From Streptomyces coacervatus (GTDB lineage Bacteria; Actinomycetota; Actinomycetes; Streptomycetales; Streptomycetaceae): a stretch of DNA of 64,000 nt. Positions within the stretch are counted from its first letter, which is position 1. Each line of letters begins with the position of its first letter. Below the pieces are notes generated by a model. It was not told where the DNA came from. It saw only the letters and a list, made by a program, of their open reading frames with translations, and searched no databases. The DNA is taken from NCBI RefSeq assembly GCF_029223485.1, contig NZ_JARHTP010000028.1, positions 1-64,000 on the forward strand. Reading direction: 5' to 3'. The translations under genes were made by a program, and so were the position numbers. This document shows positions 1 to 8,957 of the stretch, one piece after another.

Positions 1-301
1 GGCAAGAGGGCCTCTCTGGTCGCCGGTGCAGATGTCGCAATCCACACCAGGCCAGAAGGCCCTCACTCAATTCAAGATCCCTCAGCCGAGACCTGTGTCA
101 CCAACCTCCGTGGACAGAACAGCTAGGTCACCGGTCAGGGCAAGCTCGGCGACCGGCTGCGTCAGGGTCTGACTCACGGGCTACCACCTCCCGGGAGACG
201 GTACCCGGGAGGCCGCTCACCACAAACGCACCTGCACGCCAAAACCGGACCATGGCCGAGCTTGTGCGATGCAACCAAGGATCATCTCCTTGCATGTGCG
301 A
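1..301. other. Gene-free left edge
   Basis: I see no credible coding frame here. The first 130 bases have a lower G+C content than the genes and could be the tail of something outside the window or a decayed element. No transposase motif is readable. The only clear structure is a perfect 9-bp inverted repeat at 187-212, described separately as a terminator for the xdhC-like gene. Confidence 0.5.
187..212 (-). terminator. Hairpin downstream of xdhC-like gene
   Basis: A perfect 9-bp inverted repeat (CCTCCCGGG and CCCGGGAGG around an 8-nt loop) lies about 90 nt beyond the stop of the leftward xdhC-like gene. There is no long U tract, as is usual in Streptomyces. The role is inferred from structure and position. 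Confidence 0.45.
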
Positions 302-1258
302 CTATCCCACAAGCGCCGTGAGCACCTCCGCACAGATGGCCATGGCGGTCTCCGCGGGTGTGCGGGCGCCGAGGTCGAGGCCGATCGGGCCATGGATGCG
401 CCCGAGGTCCTCGGCGTCCAGGCCGGCCGCTGCCAGGCCGACGGCGCGGCGCTCCTGTGTGTGGCGTGAGCCCAGCGCGCCCACGTACGGGATGCCCGAG
501 GTCAGGGCGGTGTGGAGGGTGGGGACGTCGACGTCGGGCTCATGGCTGAGCATGATCAGGCAGGCGGCCGCGGGGCGCTCGGCGAGCAGCTTGGCGGCGT
601 CCTGCGCGGCCGGCGTGACCGTGGCCTGCCAGCCGAGCAACCGGGCCTGGGCGACGAGGAGTTCGGCGAGTTCACCGCCGCCGACGATGACGAGGTGGGG
701 GACGGCGGGGCAGGTCTCGATGAGGACGAGTCCGGCGTCGGTGGCGTGCACCTCGCGGCCGGCGCGATGGCGGGCGAGCAGGTCGCGGGCGCGTGCGGCG
801 GCCTGCGGCGGCAGGTCCGGGTCGTCCGGCGGCGGGCCCGGTGTGACGACGGTGCTGACGGCGTGGATGCGCCGCTCGTCGAGCCAGGTGATCAGCGCGG
901 CGTCGGCGCCCGCGGCGAGCAGCTCCCACCAGCGGACCGGGACGGCGGGCAGCGGCTGCAGCAGGATCTCGGCCTGTCCTCCGCAGGTCAGCCCAGCCGC
1001 CTGCACCCCGTCGTCGTGGACGGAGACGGCGCACACCCGGGCGGTGTGCCCGGGCCCGAGCGCGGCGGCCTCGTCGGTCAGCTGCCGGTCGAAGGCGCCG
1101 CGGTAGAGGCTGCCGTGGCAGGTCCCGTCCGCGTCGATGAGGAGCGCGTCGGCCGGGTGCCGGGGGCCGAAGCCCCGCTCGGTGAGCGGCCGCGCGAGGA
1201 CCGCCGTACGGGCGCCGGGAGCCGCCCGGTGCCGTGCCGTGTCCGCCAGTTCACGCAT
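302..1258 (-). CDS. XdhC/CoxI family protein
   Basis: This 318-residue protein belongs to the XdhC/CoxI family, which binds molybdenum cofactor and helps sulfurate and insert it into molybdoenzymes. The N-terminal half carries the family signature around LTCGGQAEILL (about residues 90-100), where the Cys is the cofactor-binding candidate. The C-terminal half is a Rossmann-like XdhC_C domain starting at HLVIVGGGELAELL (about 187) and ending with IHGPIGLDLGARTPAE. The ATG start follows a purine-rich GGAGCGAGGCGGAC. It lies 136 nt downstream of a large molybdopterin nitrate reductase on the same strand, so a shared transcript is plausible. XdhC proteins usually serve xanthine-dehydrogenase-type enzymes, so service to the nitrate reductase is inference. 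The family call is firm; the client enzyme is not. Confidence 0.85.
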   Translation of the reverse strand: MRELADTARHRAAPGARTAVLARPLTERGFGPRHPADALLIDADGTCHGSLYRGAFDRQLTDEAAALGPGHTARVCAVSVHDDGVQAAGLTCGGQAEILLQPLPAVPVRWWELLAAGADAALITWLDERRIHAVSTVVTPGPPPDDPDLPPQAAARARDLLARHRAGREVHATDAGLVLIETCPAVPHLVIVGGGELAELLVAQARLLGWQATVTPAAQDAAKLLAERPAAACLIMLSHEPDVDVPTLHTALTSGIPYVGALGSRHTQERRAVGLAAAGLDAEDLGRIHGPIGLDLGARTPAETAMAICAEVLTALVG

Positions 1259-1394
1259 GTCCGCCTCGCTCCGTGCGCGCCGGCCACCGTCGCCGACCTG
1301 CTCTTCTGCCGGGGGGCCGGAGGCCCGCGGCGGAGCCGCTCATGTCACAGCCCCGGAATGCTGCAGCACGCATGCGTCCAGCGTAGTCACGTGG

Positions 1395-4300
1395 TCAGTA
1401 GACGTCCCGCCCGTACCTTTTGTCGGTGGCGAGCTGCTTGACGTACGCCGCCGCGCCCGCCTCGTCCAGGCCGCCGTGGACGACGGCGATGTCCTTGAGG
1501 GCCTGGTCGACGTCCTTGGCCATGCGGGAGGCGTCGCCGCAGACGTAGAAGTGGGCGCCGTCCTGGAGCCAGGACCACAGCAGGGGGCCGTGTTCCCGCA
1601 TGCGGTCCTGGACGTAGACCTTGGCGCGCTGGTCGCGGGAGAAGGCGGTGTCCAGGCGGGCCAGGGTGCCGTCGGCGAGGAACGCGGTGAGCTCGTCCTC
1701 GTAGTAGAAGTCGGTGGCCCGGTGCTGCTCGCCGAAGAACAGCCAGTTCGGGCCGCGGTGGCCGAGGGCGCGGCGCTGTTCCAGGAAGCCTAGGAAGGGG
1801 GCCACGCCGGTACCGGGGCCGACCATGATCATCGGGGTGGCGGGGTCGGCGGGCGGGCGGAAGTGTGCGGAGCGCTGCACATGGACCGGTACGGGGGTGT
1901 CCGCCTCGGCCTCGGCCAGGAAGGGCGAGCAGACGCCCTGGCGCGGGCGACCGTGCAGGTTCTCGTAGCGGACCACGGAGACGGTCAGCGAGACCAGGTG
2001 GGGGTCGGTGAGCGGGCTGGACGATATGGAGTACAGGCGTGGCTGCAGGCGGCCCAGCGCGTCGGCCCACTCCTGGGCCCCGGCCCTGACCGCGTGCTCG
2101 GCGACCACGTCCACGGCCTGCCGGCCCCAGGACCACTTCGCCAGCTCGCCCTTGTTGTCCGGGCGCAGCAGCTTCTTCAACTCCCTTGGGTCATGGGCCC
2201 GTTCGGCGACGAAGCGGAGCAGGTCGGGGGTGATGCGGGTGATGTCGAGGTGCCGGAGCAGGGCTTCGCCGAGGGGGACCTCGCCGGCCCCCTTCACCTC
2301 GACCGCCGCGTCCGCGTCCACGCCGGTGACGGTCAGCCACTCGCCCACCAGGTCACGGGAGTTGAGGGGCCGGACGCCGAGCGCGTCGCCCGCCTCGTAG
2401 AGCAGCGGGGTCTCGCTGTCGCGGGTGTCGAAGGTGAAACGGCGGACCTCCTTGCCGGCGCCGGGGCGGCTCAGCAGGCGGTTGCCGGTGAGGCGGGCGG
2501 TGACCGGGGCGGGCTTCTTCGTACGGGGAGCGGCAGGAGCCGGGGCGACGGCTGGCACCGGCGTACCGGACAGGGCCGTGAGCACCTCGTCGAGCCAGGC
2601 GTGTGCCGCGTCCTCGTAGTCGGGTTCGCAGTCCGTGCGCGGGGCGAGGCGCAGTCCGCCCAGTTCGTCGAGGCGCTGGTCGAGGCGGCGGCCGTGGCCG
2701 CAGAAATCGTCGTACGAGGAGTCCCCGAAGGCGAGGACGGCATAGCGCCGCCCCTCCAGGCGCGGGGTGTCGGGCGCGGCCAGGTTCTCCCAGAACCCGG
2801 TGCCGTTGTCCGGTGCGTCGCCGTCGCCGAAGGTGCTGGTGACCAGGAGCAGGTCGGCGCCGGCCGGCAGAGTGGCGGGGTCGGCCTCGTCCATGCCCAG
2901 CAGCGACGCGGCGTGGCCGTCGGACCTGAGCCGCTCGGCGATGGCCGCGGCGAACTCCTCGGCGTTGCCGGTCTGCGAGGCCCAGAGGATCACGACCTCA
3001 CGGCCGGGTGATGTCATGGCCGGTACGGCGGTTTCGGGCGCCCGCGAGTACATACCGGCCAGCACCCCGTTGACCCACACGGCGTGCTCGGGGCTGAAGG
3101 GCGCCGAGGGCGGCAGCACCGGTACGCCCGGGGCGCCGGACGGGATGCCGGCGAGGAATCCGACGAGGTACTGCCGTTCCTGCGCGGTGAGCACGGGCGG
3201 CGGGGCGGGCGCGAGCCCGAAGGGATCGGCGGCGGGCACGGGTATGTGAGCCACTTCAACTGCCGCTTCCGCGCCCGGTGTTCGAACCGTCACCGGAGTG
3301 GACACCTTGGTCAGCGACACCGCGCACACCTTGAGCTCGGGCTGGAAGGACAGCGGGTCGACGGCGTCGTTCGTCACGGCGTTGACGCTCAGGTACTCAC
3401 CGAACAGGTCGTTCCAGTGGAACGGCGCGAAGCAGCTGCCGGGCCGCACCCGGTCGGTGACCAGCGCGGGCAGCACGGCCCGCCCGCGCCGCGAGGCGAC
3501 CTCCACCGAGTCGCCCTCGGCGATGCCGAGTCCGGCGGCGTCCCGCGGATGCAGTTCCACGAACGGCCCGGGGTTGAGCCTGTTCAGCTTGGCCACCTTC
3601 GCCGTCTTGGTCAGCGTGTGCCACTGGTGCTGCAGCCGCCCGGTGTTCAGTACGAACGGGTAGTCGTCGTCCGGCATTTCGGCGGCCGGGAGGTGCGGAC
3701 GGGCGAAGAAGGCGGCGCGGCCACTGGCCGTGGGAAAGGTGAGCGAGCCGTCGTCGTCGACGTATCGGACGGGATTGCGGTCGGGTCCGTCGCCGCTCGC
3801 AGCCGGCCACTGCACCGGCGTCTCGCGGAGCCGCTCGTAGCTCACCCCGCGCAGGTCCCACCCCGTCTTCGGGTTCCAGGCCCGCTTGATCTCCTCGAAG
3901 ACGTCCTCGGCACTGTCGTAGGAGAAGCCCTCCTCATACCCCATCTCCCGCGCTACGGCCGCGATGATCCGCCAGTCCGCCATCGCCTCGCCGGGCGGGT
4001 CGGCGGCGGGCCGCGCAAGGGTGAGGTTGCGCTCGCTGTTGATGAGGACGCCCTCGGTCTCGGTCCACAGGGCGGCGGGCAGGACGACATCGGCGTACGC
4101 GTTGGTCTCGGTGTCGGCGAAGACGTCCTGCGTGACGACGAACTCGGCGGCCTCCAGGCCCTCGATGACCGTCTTGCGGTTGCCGACCGAGGCGACCGGA
4201 TTGGTGCAGATGATCCAGCAGGCCCTGATGTCGCCGTCGGCCATCTTCCGGAACATCTCGACGGTGCCCTTGCCGACCCCGTCGGCGCGGATGCTGCCGG

Positions 4301-5471
4301 GCTCCAGCCCCCACAACTCCTCGACGAACGTCCGCTCTTCGCCGACGAGCACGGACCGCTGGCCGGGCAGCCCGGGGCCCATGTACCCCATCTCCCGCCC
4401 GCCCATGGCGTTGGGCTGGCCGGTGAGGGAGAAGGGACCGCTGCCCGGACGGCAGATGGCGCCGGTGGCGAGATGGAGATTCACGAGCGCGTTGGTGTTC
4501 CAGGTGCCGTGCGTGGACTGGTTGAGGCCCATCGTCCAGCAGCTGGTCCACTCCCCCGCCTCGCCGATCAGCCGGGCGGCCTCGCGGATGTCGTCCTCGG
4601 GGATGCCGGTGATCTCGGCGACGGTGGCGGGCGGGTAGTCGGCGAGGAAGGCGGGCATCTCGTCCCAGCCGTCGGTGTACCGCGCGATGAAGTCGGGGTC
4701 GGTGTGCCCGTTCTCGTACAGGAGGTGCAGCAGCCCGTTGAGGAGGGCGAGATCGGTGCCGGGCCTGATCTGCAGGAACAGGTCGGCCTTCGCGGCGGTG
4801 GCGGTGCGGCGCGGGTCGACGACGATGAGCTTCGCGCCGGCCGCCTTCACCCGTTCCATCATGCGCAGGAAGAGGATCGGATGGCAGTCGGCCATGTTGG
4901 AGCCGATGACGAAGAAGAGATCGGCCCGGTCGAGGTCCTGGTACGAGCCGGGCGGCCCGTCGGCGCCGAGCGACAGCTTGTAGCCGGTACCCGCGCTGGC
5001 CATGCACAGCCGTGAGTTCGACTCGATCTGGTTGGTCCTGACGAACCCCTTGGCCAGCTTGTTCGCCAAGTACTGGGCCTCCAGGCTCATCTGCCCGGAG
5101 ACATAGAAGGCGATCGCGTCCGGCCCGTGCTCGTCGACGATCGCGCGCAGCCGCCGGGCCGTCTCCGTGATCGACGCGCTGACACCGCTGGGGACCGGCT
5201 CCTCGCCCCGCTCGGGCCGGACCAGGGCCGTGGTGAGCCGTCCGGGAGCGGCAAGCAGGTCGGCGGTGGTCGCGCCCTTGGTGCACAGGCGGCCGAAGTT
5301 CGCCGGGTGCTCCTTGTCGCCGGACGCCTTGAGGACCGTACGGCGTCCGTCCGGCCCGAACCCGACGTCCAGCACGATGCCGCAGCCCACACCGCAGTAC
5401 GAGCAGACCGTCCGCACCTTCGTCGCCTTGATCGTGCTGGCGTTCCGCGAGTCCGGCGCGGCCACGGGCAC
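1395..5471 (-). CDS. Single-chain assimilatory nitrate reductase with CysJ-like flavoprotein domains
   Basis: This 1358-residue protein fuses a molybdopterin oxidoreductase to its own electron-supply module. Residues 1-740 hold the N-terminal [4Fe-4S] motif (C23, C26, C30, C63) and the bis-MGD catalytic domains. A flavodoxin-like FMN domain begins near residue 823 (ILWASQTGNAEEF). It is followed by a CysJ/P450-reductase-type FAD domain (RLYSISSSPL) and an NADP-binding domain (MVGPGTGVAPFLGF, then FYVCGDASRM). Electrons would flow NADPH to FAD to FMN to Fe-S to Mo, reducing nitrate to nitrite in the cytoplasm without a separate reductase subunit. The GTG start is preceded by AAAGGCAGGGG. No nitrite reductase gene lies within the window, so nitrite would be handled elsewhere. 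The architecture is common in actinomycetes; substrate assignment rests on family similarity. Confidence 0.9.
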   Translation of the reverse strand: MPVAAPDSRNASTIKATKVRTVCSYCGVGCGIVLDVGFGPDGRRTVLKASGDKEHPANFGRLCTKGATTADLLAAPGRLTTALVRPERGEEPVPSGVSASITETARRLRAIVDEHGPDAIAFYVSGQMSLEAQYLANKLAKGFVRTNQIESNSRLCMASAGTGYKLSLGADGPPGSYQDLDRADLFFVIGSNMADCHPILFLRMMERVKAAGAKLIVVDPRRTATAAKADLFLQIRPGTDLALLNGLLHLLYENGHTDPDFIARYTDGWDEMPAFLADYPPATVAEITGIPEDDIREAARLIGEAGEWTSCWTMGLNQSTHGTWNTNALVNLHLATGAICRPGSGPFSLTGQPNAMGGREMGYMGPGLPGQRSVLVGEERTFVEELWGLEPGSIRADGVGKGTVEMFRKMADGDIRACWIICTNPVASVGNRKTVIEGLEAAEFVVTQDVFADTETNAYADVVLPAALWTETEGVLINSERNLTLARPAADPPGEAMADWRIIAAVAREMGYEEGFSYDSAEDVFEEIKRAWNPKTGWDLRGVSYERLRETPVQWPAASGDGPDRNPVRYVDDDGSLTFPTASGRAAFFARPHLPAAEMPDDDYPFVLNTGRLQHQWHTLTKTAKVAKLNRLNPGPFVELHPRDAAGLGIAEGDSVEVASRRGRAVLPALVTDRVRPGSCFAPFHWNDLFGEYLSVNAVTNDAVDPLSFQPELKVCAVSLTKVSTPVTVRTPGAEAAVEVAHIPVPAADPFGLAPAPPPVLTAQERQYLVGFLAGIPSGAPGVPVLPPSAPFSPEHAVWVNGVLAGMYSRAPETAVPAMTSPGREVVILWASQTGNAEEFAAAIAERLRSDGHAASLLGMDEADPATLPAGADLLLVTSTFGDGDAPDNGTGFWENLAAPDTPRLEGRRYAVLAFGDSSYDDFCGHGRRLDQRLDELGGLRLAPRTDCEPDYEDAAHAWLDEVLTALSGTPVPAVAPAPAAPRTKKPAPVTARLTGNRLLSRPGAGKEVRRFTFDTRDSETPLLYEAGDALGVRPLNSRDLVGEWLTVTGVDADAAVEVKGAGEVPLGEALLRHLDITRITPDLLRFVAERAHDPRELKKLLRPDNKGELAKWSWGRQAVDVVAEHAVRAGAQEWADALGRLQPRLYSISSSPLTDPHLVSLTVSVVRYENLHGRPRQGVCSPFLAEAEADTPVPVHVQRSAHFRPPADPATPMIMVGPGTGVAPFLGFLEQRRALGHRGPNWLFFGEQHRATDFYYEDELTAFLADGTLARLDTAFSRDQRAKVYVQDRMREHGPLLWSWLQDGAHFYVCGDASRMAKDVDQALKDIAVVHGGLDEAGAAAYVKQLATDKRYGRDVY

Positions 5472-5858
5472 CCCCTGCCTTTCCTGATCGTCCCGTACGG
5501 GTGGAGCTTCCGCGACGGTACGAAATGCCCATTACACGGGTGTCTCCTGGGCCGGTCATCAGGGGTTACGCCGGACGCACAGGGGCGGGGCGGGCGGTGT
5601 GAGAGGCCGGACCGCACTGCATATGCATTCAGGGCGATTCGGTGAAGAAAGAAATGCCGCGCGCGTTCGAATTCACATTCCCTTCGTTTTCTTCACCGAA
5701 AGCAATGCGCACATTGGGGCGGTGAGGTCCGTTCTCACAGTCACCCCCCGGTCGGAAATGAGGCAACGAAACGATCGATTAACGGACGCGTAGCCGATGG
5801 GACTCGTCACCCCGGTCCGCTGTTGTGCACCGCCGTTCACACAGCGTCAGGAGGGGTC
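5472..5858. other. Intergenic region between divergent genes, relatively A+T-rich
   Basis: This 387-nt gap separates the leftward nitrate reductase from the rightward copper locus and must hold both promoters. Bases 5620-5790 are markedly poorer in G+C than their surroundings. A perfect 13-bp inverted repeat sits at 5638-5700. A 64-codon frame at 5599-5793 lacks Streptomyces codon bias and a ribosome site, so I do not call it a gene. Confidence 0.5.
5638..5700. repeat. 13-bp perfect inverted repeat with 37-nt spacer
   Basis: TTCGGTGAAGAAA at 5638-5650 is repeated in inverse as TTTCTTCACCGAA at 5688-5700, with 37 nt between. The arms are A+T-richer than normal Streptomyces terminators and are not followed by a gene end, so a paired operator or a transcript structure is likelier than a terminator. 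Function is unknown. Confidence 0.75.
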
Positions 5859-6464
5859 ATGTCCTTCTTCGCCAGGGCGTCCTGGCCACGGGACCATCGT
5901 GACGAGCTCGTCGCGGGCGCGCTTGTCGGAGCAGTCGTCGTCGTGCTCGGATACGCCTCGGGCATCGGCGCATCCCCACCGACGACCGTCGAGACCGCGT
6001 CACCACCGTCCGCCGGAATTCCGTCCGCTTCCCGGCAGCCCTCGGCCGGCTCCGCCACCGGCCCTCCCGACAATTCCGCGGGAAATACGGGGTCGGCGTC
6101 GTCCGGCGGCTATTGGGCAGGTGGCGGCGGAATTCCAGTCGCCGGTGATACGCCGTCCACGGGCGGGGAAAGCGGGCACGATCACGGTACGGGCGGTACC
6201 GGCGGCGGGCACGGATCCGCTCCCTCACCCTCCCCTTCCGGGACGTCCCCCACCCCTTCGGACAGCTGCGACGAGGGCGACGTACACCTCGTACGGCCGC
6301 TGCTGAGCGGCGTGGCCACTCCGGTGACCGGCCTGCTGGACGGGCTGCTCGGGGCCCCTTCCCCGGCTCCGTCTCCCTCCCCGTCCGCGTCGTCCGACAC
6401 CCTCTCGTCGCTCTGTATCGGTGTCGCCGCCTCGCCGTCGGTGATCCCGGAGGTGCTGCCATGA
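5859..6464 (+). CDS. Membrane-anchored Ser/Gly/Pro-rich protein of copper locus
   Basis: This 201-residue protein of unknown function starts at ATG 5859, chosen because AGGAGGGG lies just upstream. A positively charged N terminus (ARASWPRDHRDE) precedes one hydrophobic segment (LVAGALVGAVVVVLGYASGI, about residues 16-35). The rest is low-complexity, exported-looking sequence rich in Ser, Gly, Pro and Thr, with a His-containing stretch (SGHDHGTGG) and two cysteines (SCDEGD and SLCIG). Its stop overlaps the next start in an ATGA junction, so it is translationally coupled to the CopC-CopD gene. An envelope role in copper handling is guilt by association; the lone His cluster could bind metal. 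I do not recognise a named family. Confidence 0.75.
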   Translation: MSFFARASWPRDHRDELVAGALVGAVVVVLGYASGIGASPPTTVETASPPSAGIPSASRQPSAGSATGPPDNSAGNTGSASSGGYWAGGGGIPVAGDTPSTGGESGHDHGTGGTGGGHGSAPSPSPSGTSPTPSDSCDEGDVHLVRPLLSGVATPVTGLLDGLLGAPSPAPSPSPSASSDTLSSLCIGVAASPSVIPEVLP

Positions 6465-7777
6465 GACGCCGCACCCCGTCCCTGGCGGCCGCCCTCCTGA
6501 CCGCACTCACGGCGCTGCTCCTCGCCGCACCCCCGGCCGCCGCCCACACGGAGCTCAAGTCCTCCGCCCCGAAGAACGGCGCCCGGCTTGCGCACACGCC
6601 CGCCACCGTGCGGCTGACGTTCAGCGAGCCGGTCGAACTCGCCGACGTCCATATCGAGGCGGCGGGCAAACAGCTGACGGTGTCCCGCAGCGGTCGCGGC
6701 AACGATGCCATCCAGGTCACCCTCCCCAAGACCGCAGGTCAGGACCGCCCGACCCTGGTTTGGCAGGTACTTGACATGGAGGACGGGCATCTCACGTCCG
6801 GGACGCTCTCCTTCCGCCGCACCGCGCAGGCGGTCCCCTCGGCCGAGGCAGCTGCGGTCCCGGAACCGTCCGAGGCGGTGCGCTCGGCCTGGGTCGCCGC
6901 CCGCTGGGCCGGATATCTGTCCCTCGCGCTGTTCGTCGGCGGCCTGGCCTTCCTCGCCCTGCTCTGGCCGCAGGGCGCCGGGGACCGCCGTACCCGCCGT
7001 GTCCTCACCCTCTCCTGGACCGCCGGTCTTGCGGCGAGCCTGCTCACGCCCGGGCTCCAGGGCGCGTACGGGGCGATGGGCACCCTCGGCGATGTGTTCC
7101 GACTCCCCACCTACACCGGCCTGTTGAGCACCGAGGTCGGCATCGTGGCCGCCTGCCGGGTGCTGATGTGGGTGCTCGCGGCCGTCGTCCTGGCCGCCGT
7201 CCTGCAGGGCGGGGACCGGGCGGCCCGCTCGCCGGGCTGGCGCGTCGGCGCTCTGGCGGTGGCCCTCGGGCTGCTGCGTACGACGAGCATGACCGGCCAC
7301 AACTCCGAGGGCACGCACCCCGGTTGGGGCGCGGTGGCCGACGTGGTGCACCTCCTGGGCGTGTCGCTCTGGCTCGGCGGTCTGACGCTGCTGCTGTTCG
7401 GAGTGCTGCCCCGGCGCCGACCCGAGGAGCTGTCGGCCGTCGTGTCCGGCTACTCCCGGCTGGCCGGGGTGGCGGTCGCGGCGATCGTGGCGGCGGGGGC
7501 GGTCCTGACCTGGCAGGTGGTCGGTTCGTTCGGCGCCCTGGTCGACACCGGCTACGGGCGGCTCCTGCTGCTCAAACTCGCCCTACTCGCCCTGTTGTTG
7601 GCGATCGCCCAGCGCAGTCGCGGCTGGGTGAGGACGCGGCTCGACATCGCCGTACTGCTGCGCGGCGACCGCGCCACGGTACGGCCCTTCGTCCACTCGG
7701 TCGCGGCCGAGACGGGGCTCGTCCTCGTCGTACTCGCCGCGACGAGTCTGCTGGTCACGTCCGCTCCCGGCCGCTGA
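6461..7777 (+). CDS. CopC-CopD fusion copper protein (YcnJ-like)
   Basis: This 438-residue protein has an N-terminal signal peptide ending near AAPPAAA. A CopC domain follows (residues 28-125), with the mature N-terminal His (AHTELKSS) and the DMEDGHLTSGTLSF strand that carry Cu(II) ligands in CopC proteins. The rest is a CopD domain of about eight membrane helices (residues 140-435). CopC/CopD proteins bind periplasmic or extracytoplasmic copper and move it across the membrane; the fused YcnJ form is linked to copper uptake in Bacillus. It overlaps the upstream gene by 4 nt and precedes a cupredoxin gene by 59 nt, which supports a copper-acquisition or allocation unit. I saw no clear CsoR-type operator upstream. 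Family assignment is firm; direction of transport is not shown by sequence. Confidence 0.9.
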   Translation: MRRRTPSLAAALLTALTALLLAAPPAAAHTELKSSAPKNGARLAHTPATVRLTFSEPVELADVHIEAAGKQLTVSRSGRGNDAIQVTLPKTAGQDRPTLVWQVLDMEDGHLTSGTLSFRRTAQAVPSAEAAAVPEPSEAVRSAWVAARWAGYLSLALFVGGLAFLALLWPQGAGDRRTRRVLTLSWTAGLAASLLTPGLQGAYGAMGTLGDVFRLPTYTGLLSTEVGIVAACRVLMWVLAAVVLAAVLQGGDRAARSPGWRVGALAVALGLLRTTSMTGHNSEGTHPGWGAVADVVHLLGVSLWLGGLTLLLFGVLPRRRPEELSAVVSGYSRLAGVAVAAIVAAGAVLTWQVVGSFGALVDTGYGRLLLLKLALLALLLAIAQRSRGWVRTRLDIAVLLRGDRATVRPFVHSVAAETGLVLVVLAATSLLVTSAPGR

Positions 7778-7836
7778 CCGGCGCCTGTCCCACCCCTCCC
7801 CTCAACAAGGGAACCTCACAAGGGAGACGCACCACC

Positions 7837-8847
7837 ATGCACACAGAGGAAACCACCGCACCCCCGTCGCACCACCGGCCCTCCCGGGTGGGCAACCGGG
7901 TGCTGCTCGCCACCGGTCTGGGCGCGGGTATCGCGGCCGTAGCCGGTCTCGGCCTGCTGCAGGCGTCCGCCGGGGCCGCGGCCCCGCAGACCGCCACACC
8001 GGCGGCCGAGGCCCAGTCCATGTCGGACATGGACCACACGTCCACGAAGGCCGCGCCGGCCGACTACACCATCGAGATCAAGAACTACAAGTTCGCCCAG
8101 CCGAAGCTGACCGTGAAGGTCGGCTCCACCGTGAAGTGGGTCAACGAGGACTCCGCTCCGCACACCGTCACCACCAGCAGCGGCCCGGCCAAGTTCGACT
8201 CCGGCACGCTGCAGAAGGGCGACAGCTGGTCGTACACCTTCACCAAGGCCGGTACGTACGACTACTACTGCGCGGTCCACCCGGACATGACGGCCTCGGT
8301 CACCGTGGTCGCCGACGGCTCGGGCTCCTCCGGCGGTTCGTCCGGCGGCAGCACGGGTGGCTCCACCGGCGGTTCGACGGGCGGCTCGACCGGTGGGTCC
8401 ACCGGGGGCACCACGGGCGGCTCGACGGGCGGTTCGACCGGCGGCGGCAGCACCTCCGGCGGTACGAGCGGCGGGGGCGACGGCGGCGGCGAGGAGTGCG
8501 TCAGCGCCCAACAGGTGCTGCTGCCGATCCTGCAGCACATCGACAAGGCACACCTGGAGCAGTCTCCGGGCCGGCAGGTGCAGGACGCGCTCAAGCTCGA
8601 CGACTACATCAAGATGCACACGGTCTGGATCGAGTCGATCCTCACGCCCGCCGTCAACGGCGCCGGCAGCGTCTCCGACGACACCCTCGGCGTGCTGCTG
8701 CAGCACATCGACAAGGCGCACCTGGAGGAGTCGCCGGGCCAGCAGGTCTCGGATCTACTCAACCCCGACGCCTACGTGAAGATGCACACCGTCTGGGCCG
8801 AGCACCTGCTCGCCCCGACCGAGAACTACATCACCAACTCCTGCTGA
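7837..8847 (+). CDS. Cupredoxin with Gly/Ser/Thr linker and duplicated C-terminal module
   Basis: This 336-residue protein starts at ATG 7837, after AAGGGAGACGCACCACC. A hydrophobic segment (residues 20-42) serves as signal or anchor. A Met/His motif (SMSDMDHTS) precedes a plastocyanin/azurin-like cupredoxin (residues 70-155) with a complete type-1 copper set: H109, C145, H148, M151. A Gly/Ser/Thr linker (about 158-215, GGST-type units) leads to two copies of a roughly 55-residue module (about 221-276 and 277-336), each containing QHIDKAHLE, SPG.QV and KMHTVW. The first part is a conventional electron-transfer or copper-store domain. I do not recognise the duplicated module. A strong hairpin closes the transcript at 8871-8907. 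A role in extracytoplasmic copper traffic follows from the locus; partner proteins are unknown. Confidence 0.85.
   Translation: MHTEETTAPPSHHRPSRVGNRVLLATGLGAGIAAVAGLGLLQASAGAAAPQTATPAAEAQSMSDMDHTSTKAAPADYTIEIKNYKFAQPKLTVKVGSTVKWVNEDSAPHTVTTSSGPAKFDSGTLQKGDSWSYTFTKAGTYDYYCAVHPDMTASVTVVADGSGSSGGSSGGSTGGSTGGSTGGSTGGSTGGTTGGSTGGSTGGGSTSGGTSGGGDGGGEECVSAQQVLLPILQHIDKAHLEQSPGRQVQDALKLDDYIKMHTVWIESILTPAVNGAGSVSDDTLGVLLQHIDKAHLEESPGQQVSDLLNPDAYVKMHTVWAEHLLAPTENYITNSC
8323..8490 (+). repeat. Low-complexity Gly/Ser/Thr coding repeat
   Basis: Short degenerate repeats of GGC-GGC-TCG-ACG type encode a GGST-rich flexible linker inside the cupredoxin gene, joining the copper domain to the duplicated module. 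Copy number could vary between strains by slippage. Confidence 0.85.
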
Positions 8848-8870
8848 TCTTCACCCCGTTCAGCAGGACA

Positions 8871-8907
8871 CGGCGGGCCGGCCGAGTCGCAGTCGGCCGG
8901 CCCGCCG
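8871..8907 (+). terminator. Strong hairpin after cupredoxin gene
   Basis: CGGCGGGCCGGCCGA pairs perfectly with TCGGCCGGCCCGCCG across a 7-nt loop, starting 24 nt after the cupredoxin stop. It separates the first three copper genes from the next two. Confidence 0.85.
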
Positions 8908-8957
8908 CACCCCTATTGTCCCCGCCCGTCACTCCGCTCGCCCACCGAGGTGCCGAG

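Noticed and set aside
1..186. Possible insertion-sequence end at the window edge
   Set aside because: No transposase motif, terminal repeat or target duplication can be shown from the bases available.
3084..5015. 643-codon rightward open frame
   Set aside because: It lies antisense to the nitrate reductase gene, has no recognisable domain, and reflects the lack of stops in high-G+C DNA.
5565..5580. GTAAC-like motif upstream of nitrate reductase, considered as a GlnR site
   Set aside because: The second half (expected GAAAC after 6 nt) is not present, so the match is too weak to report as a site.
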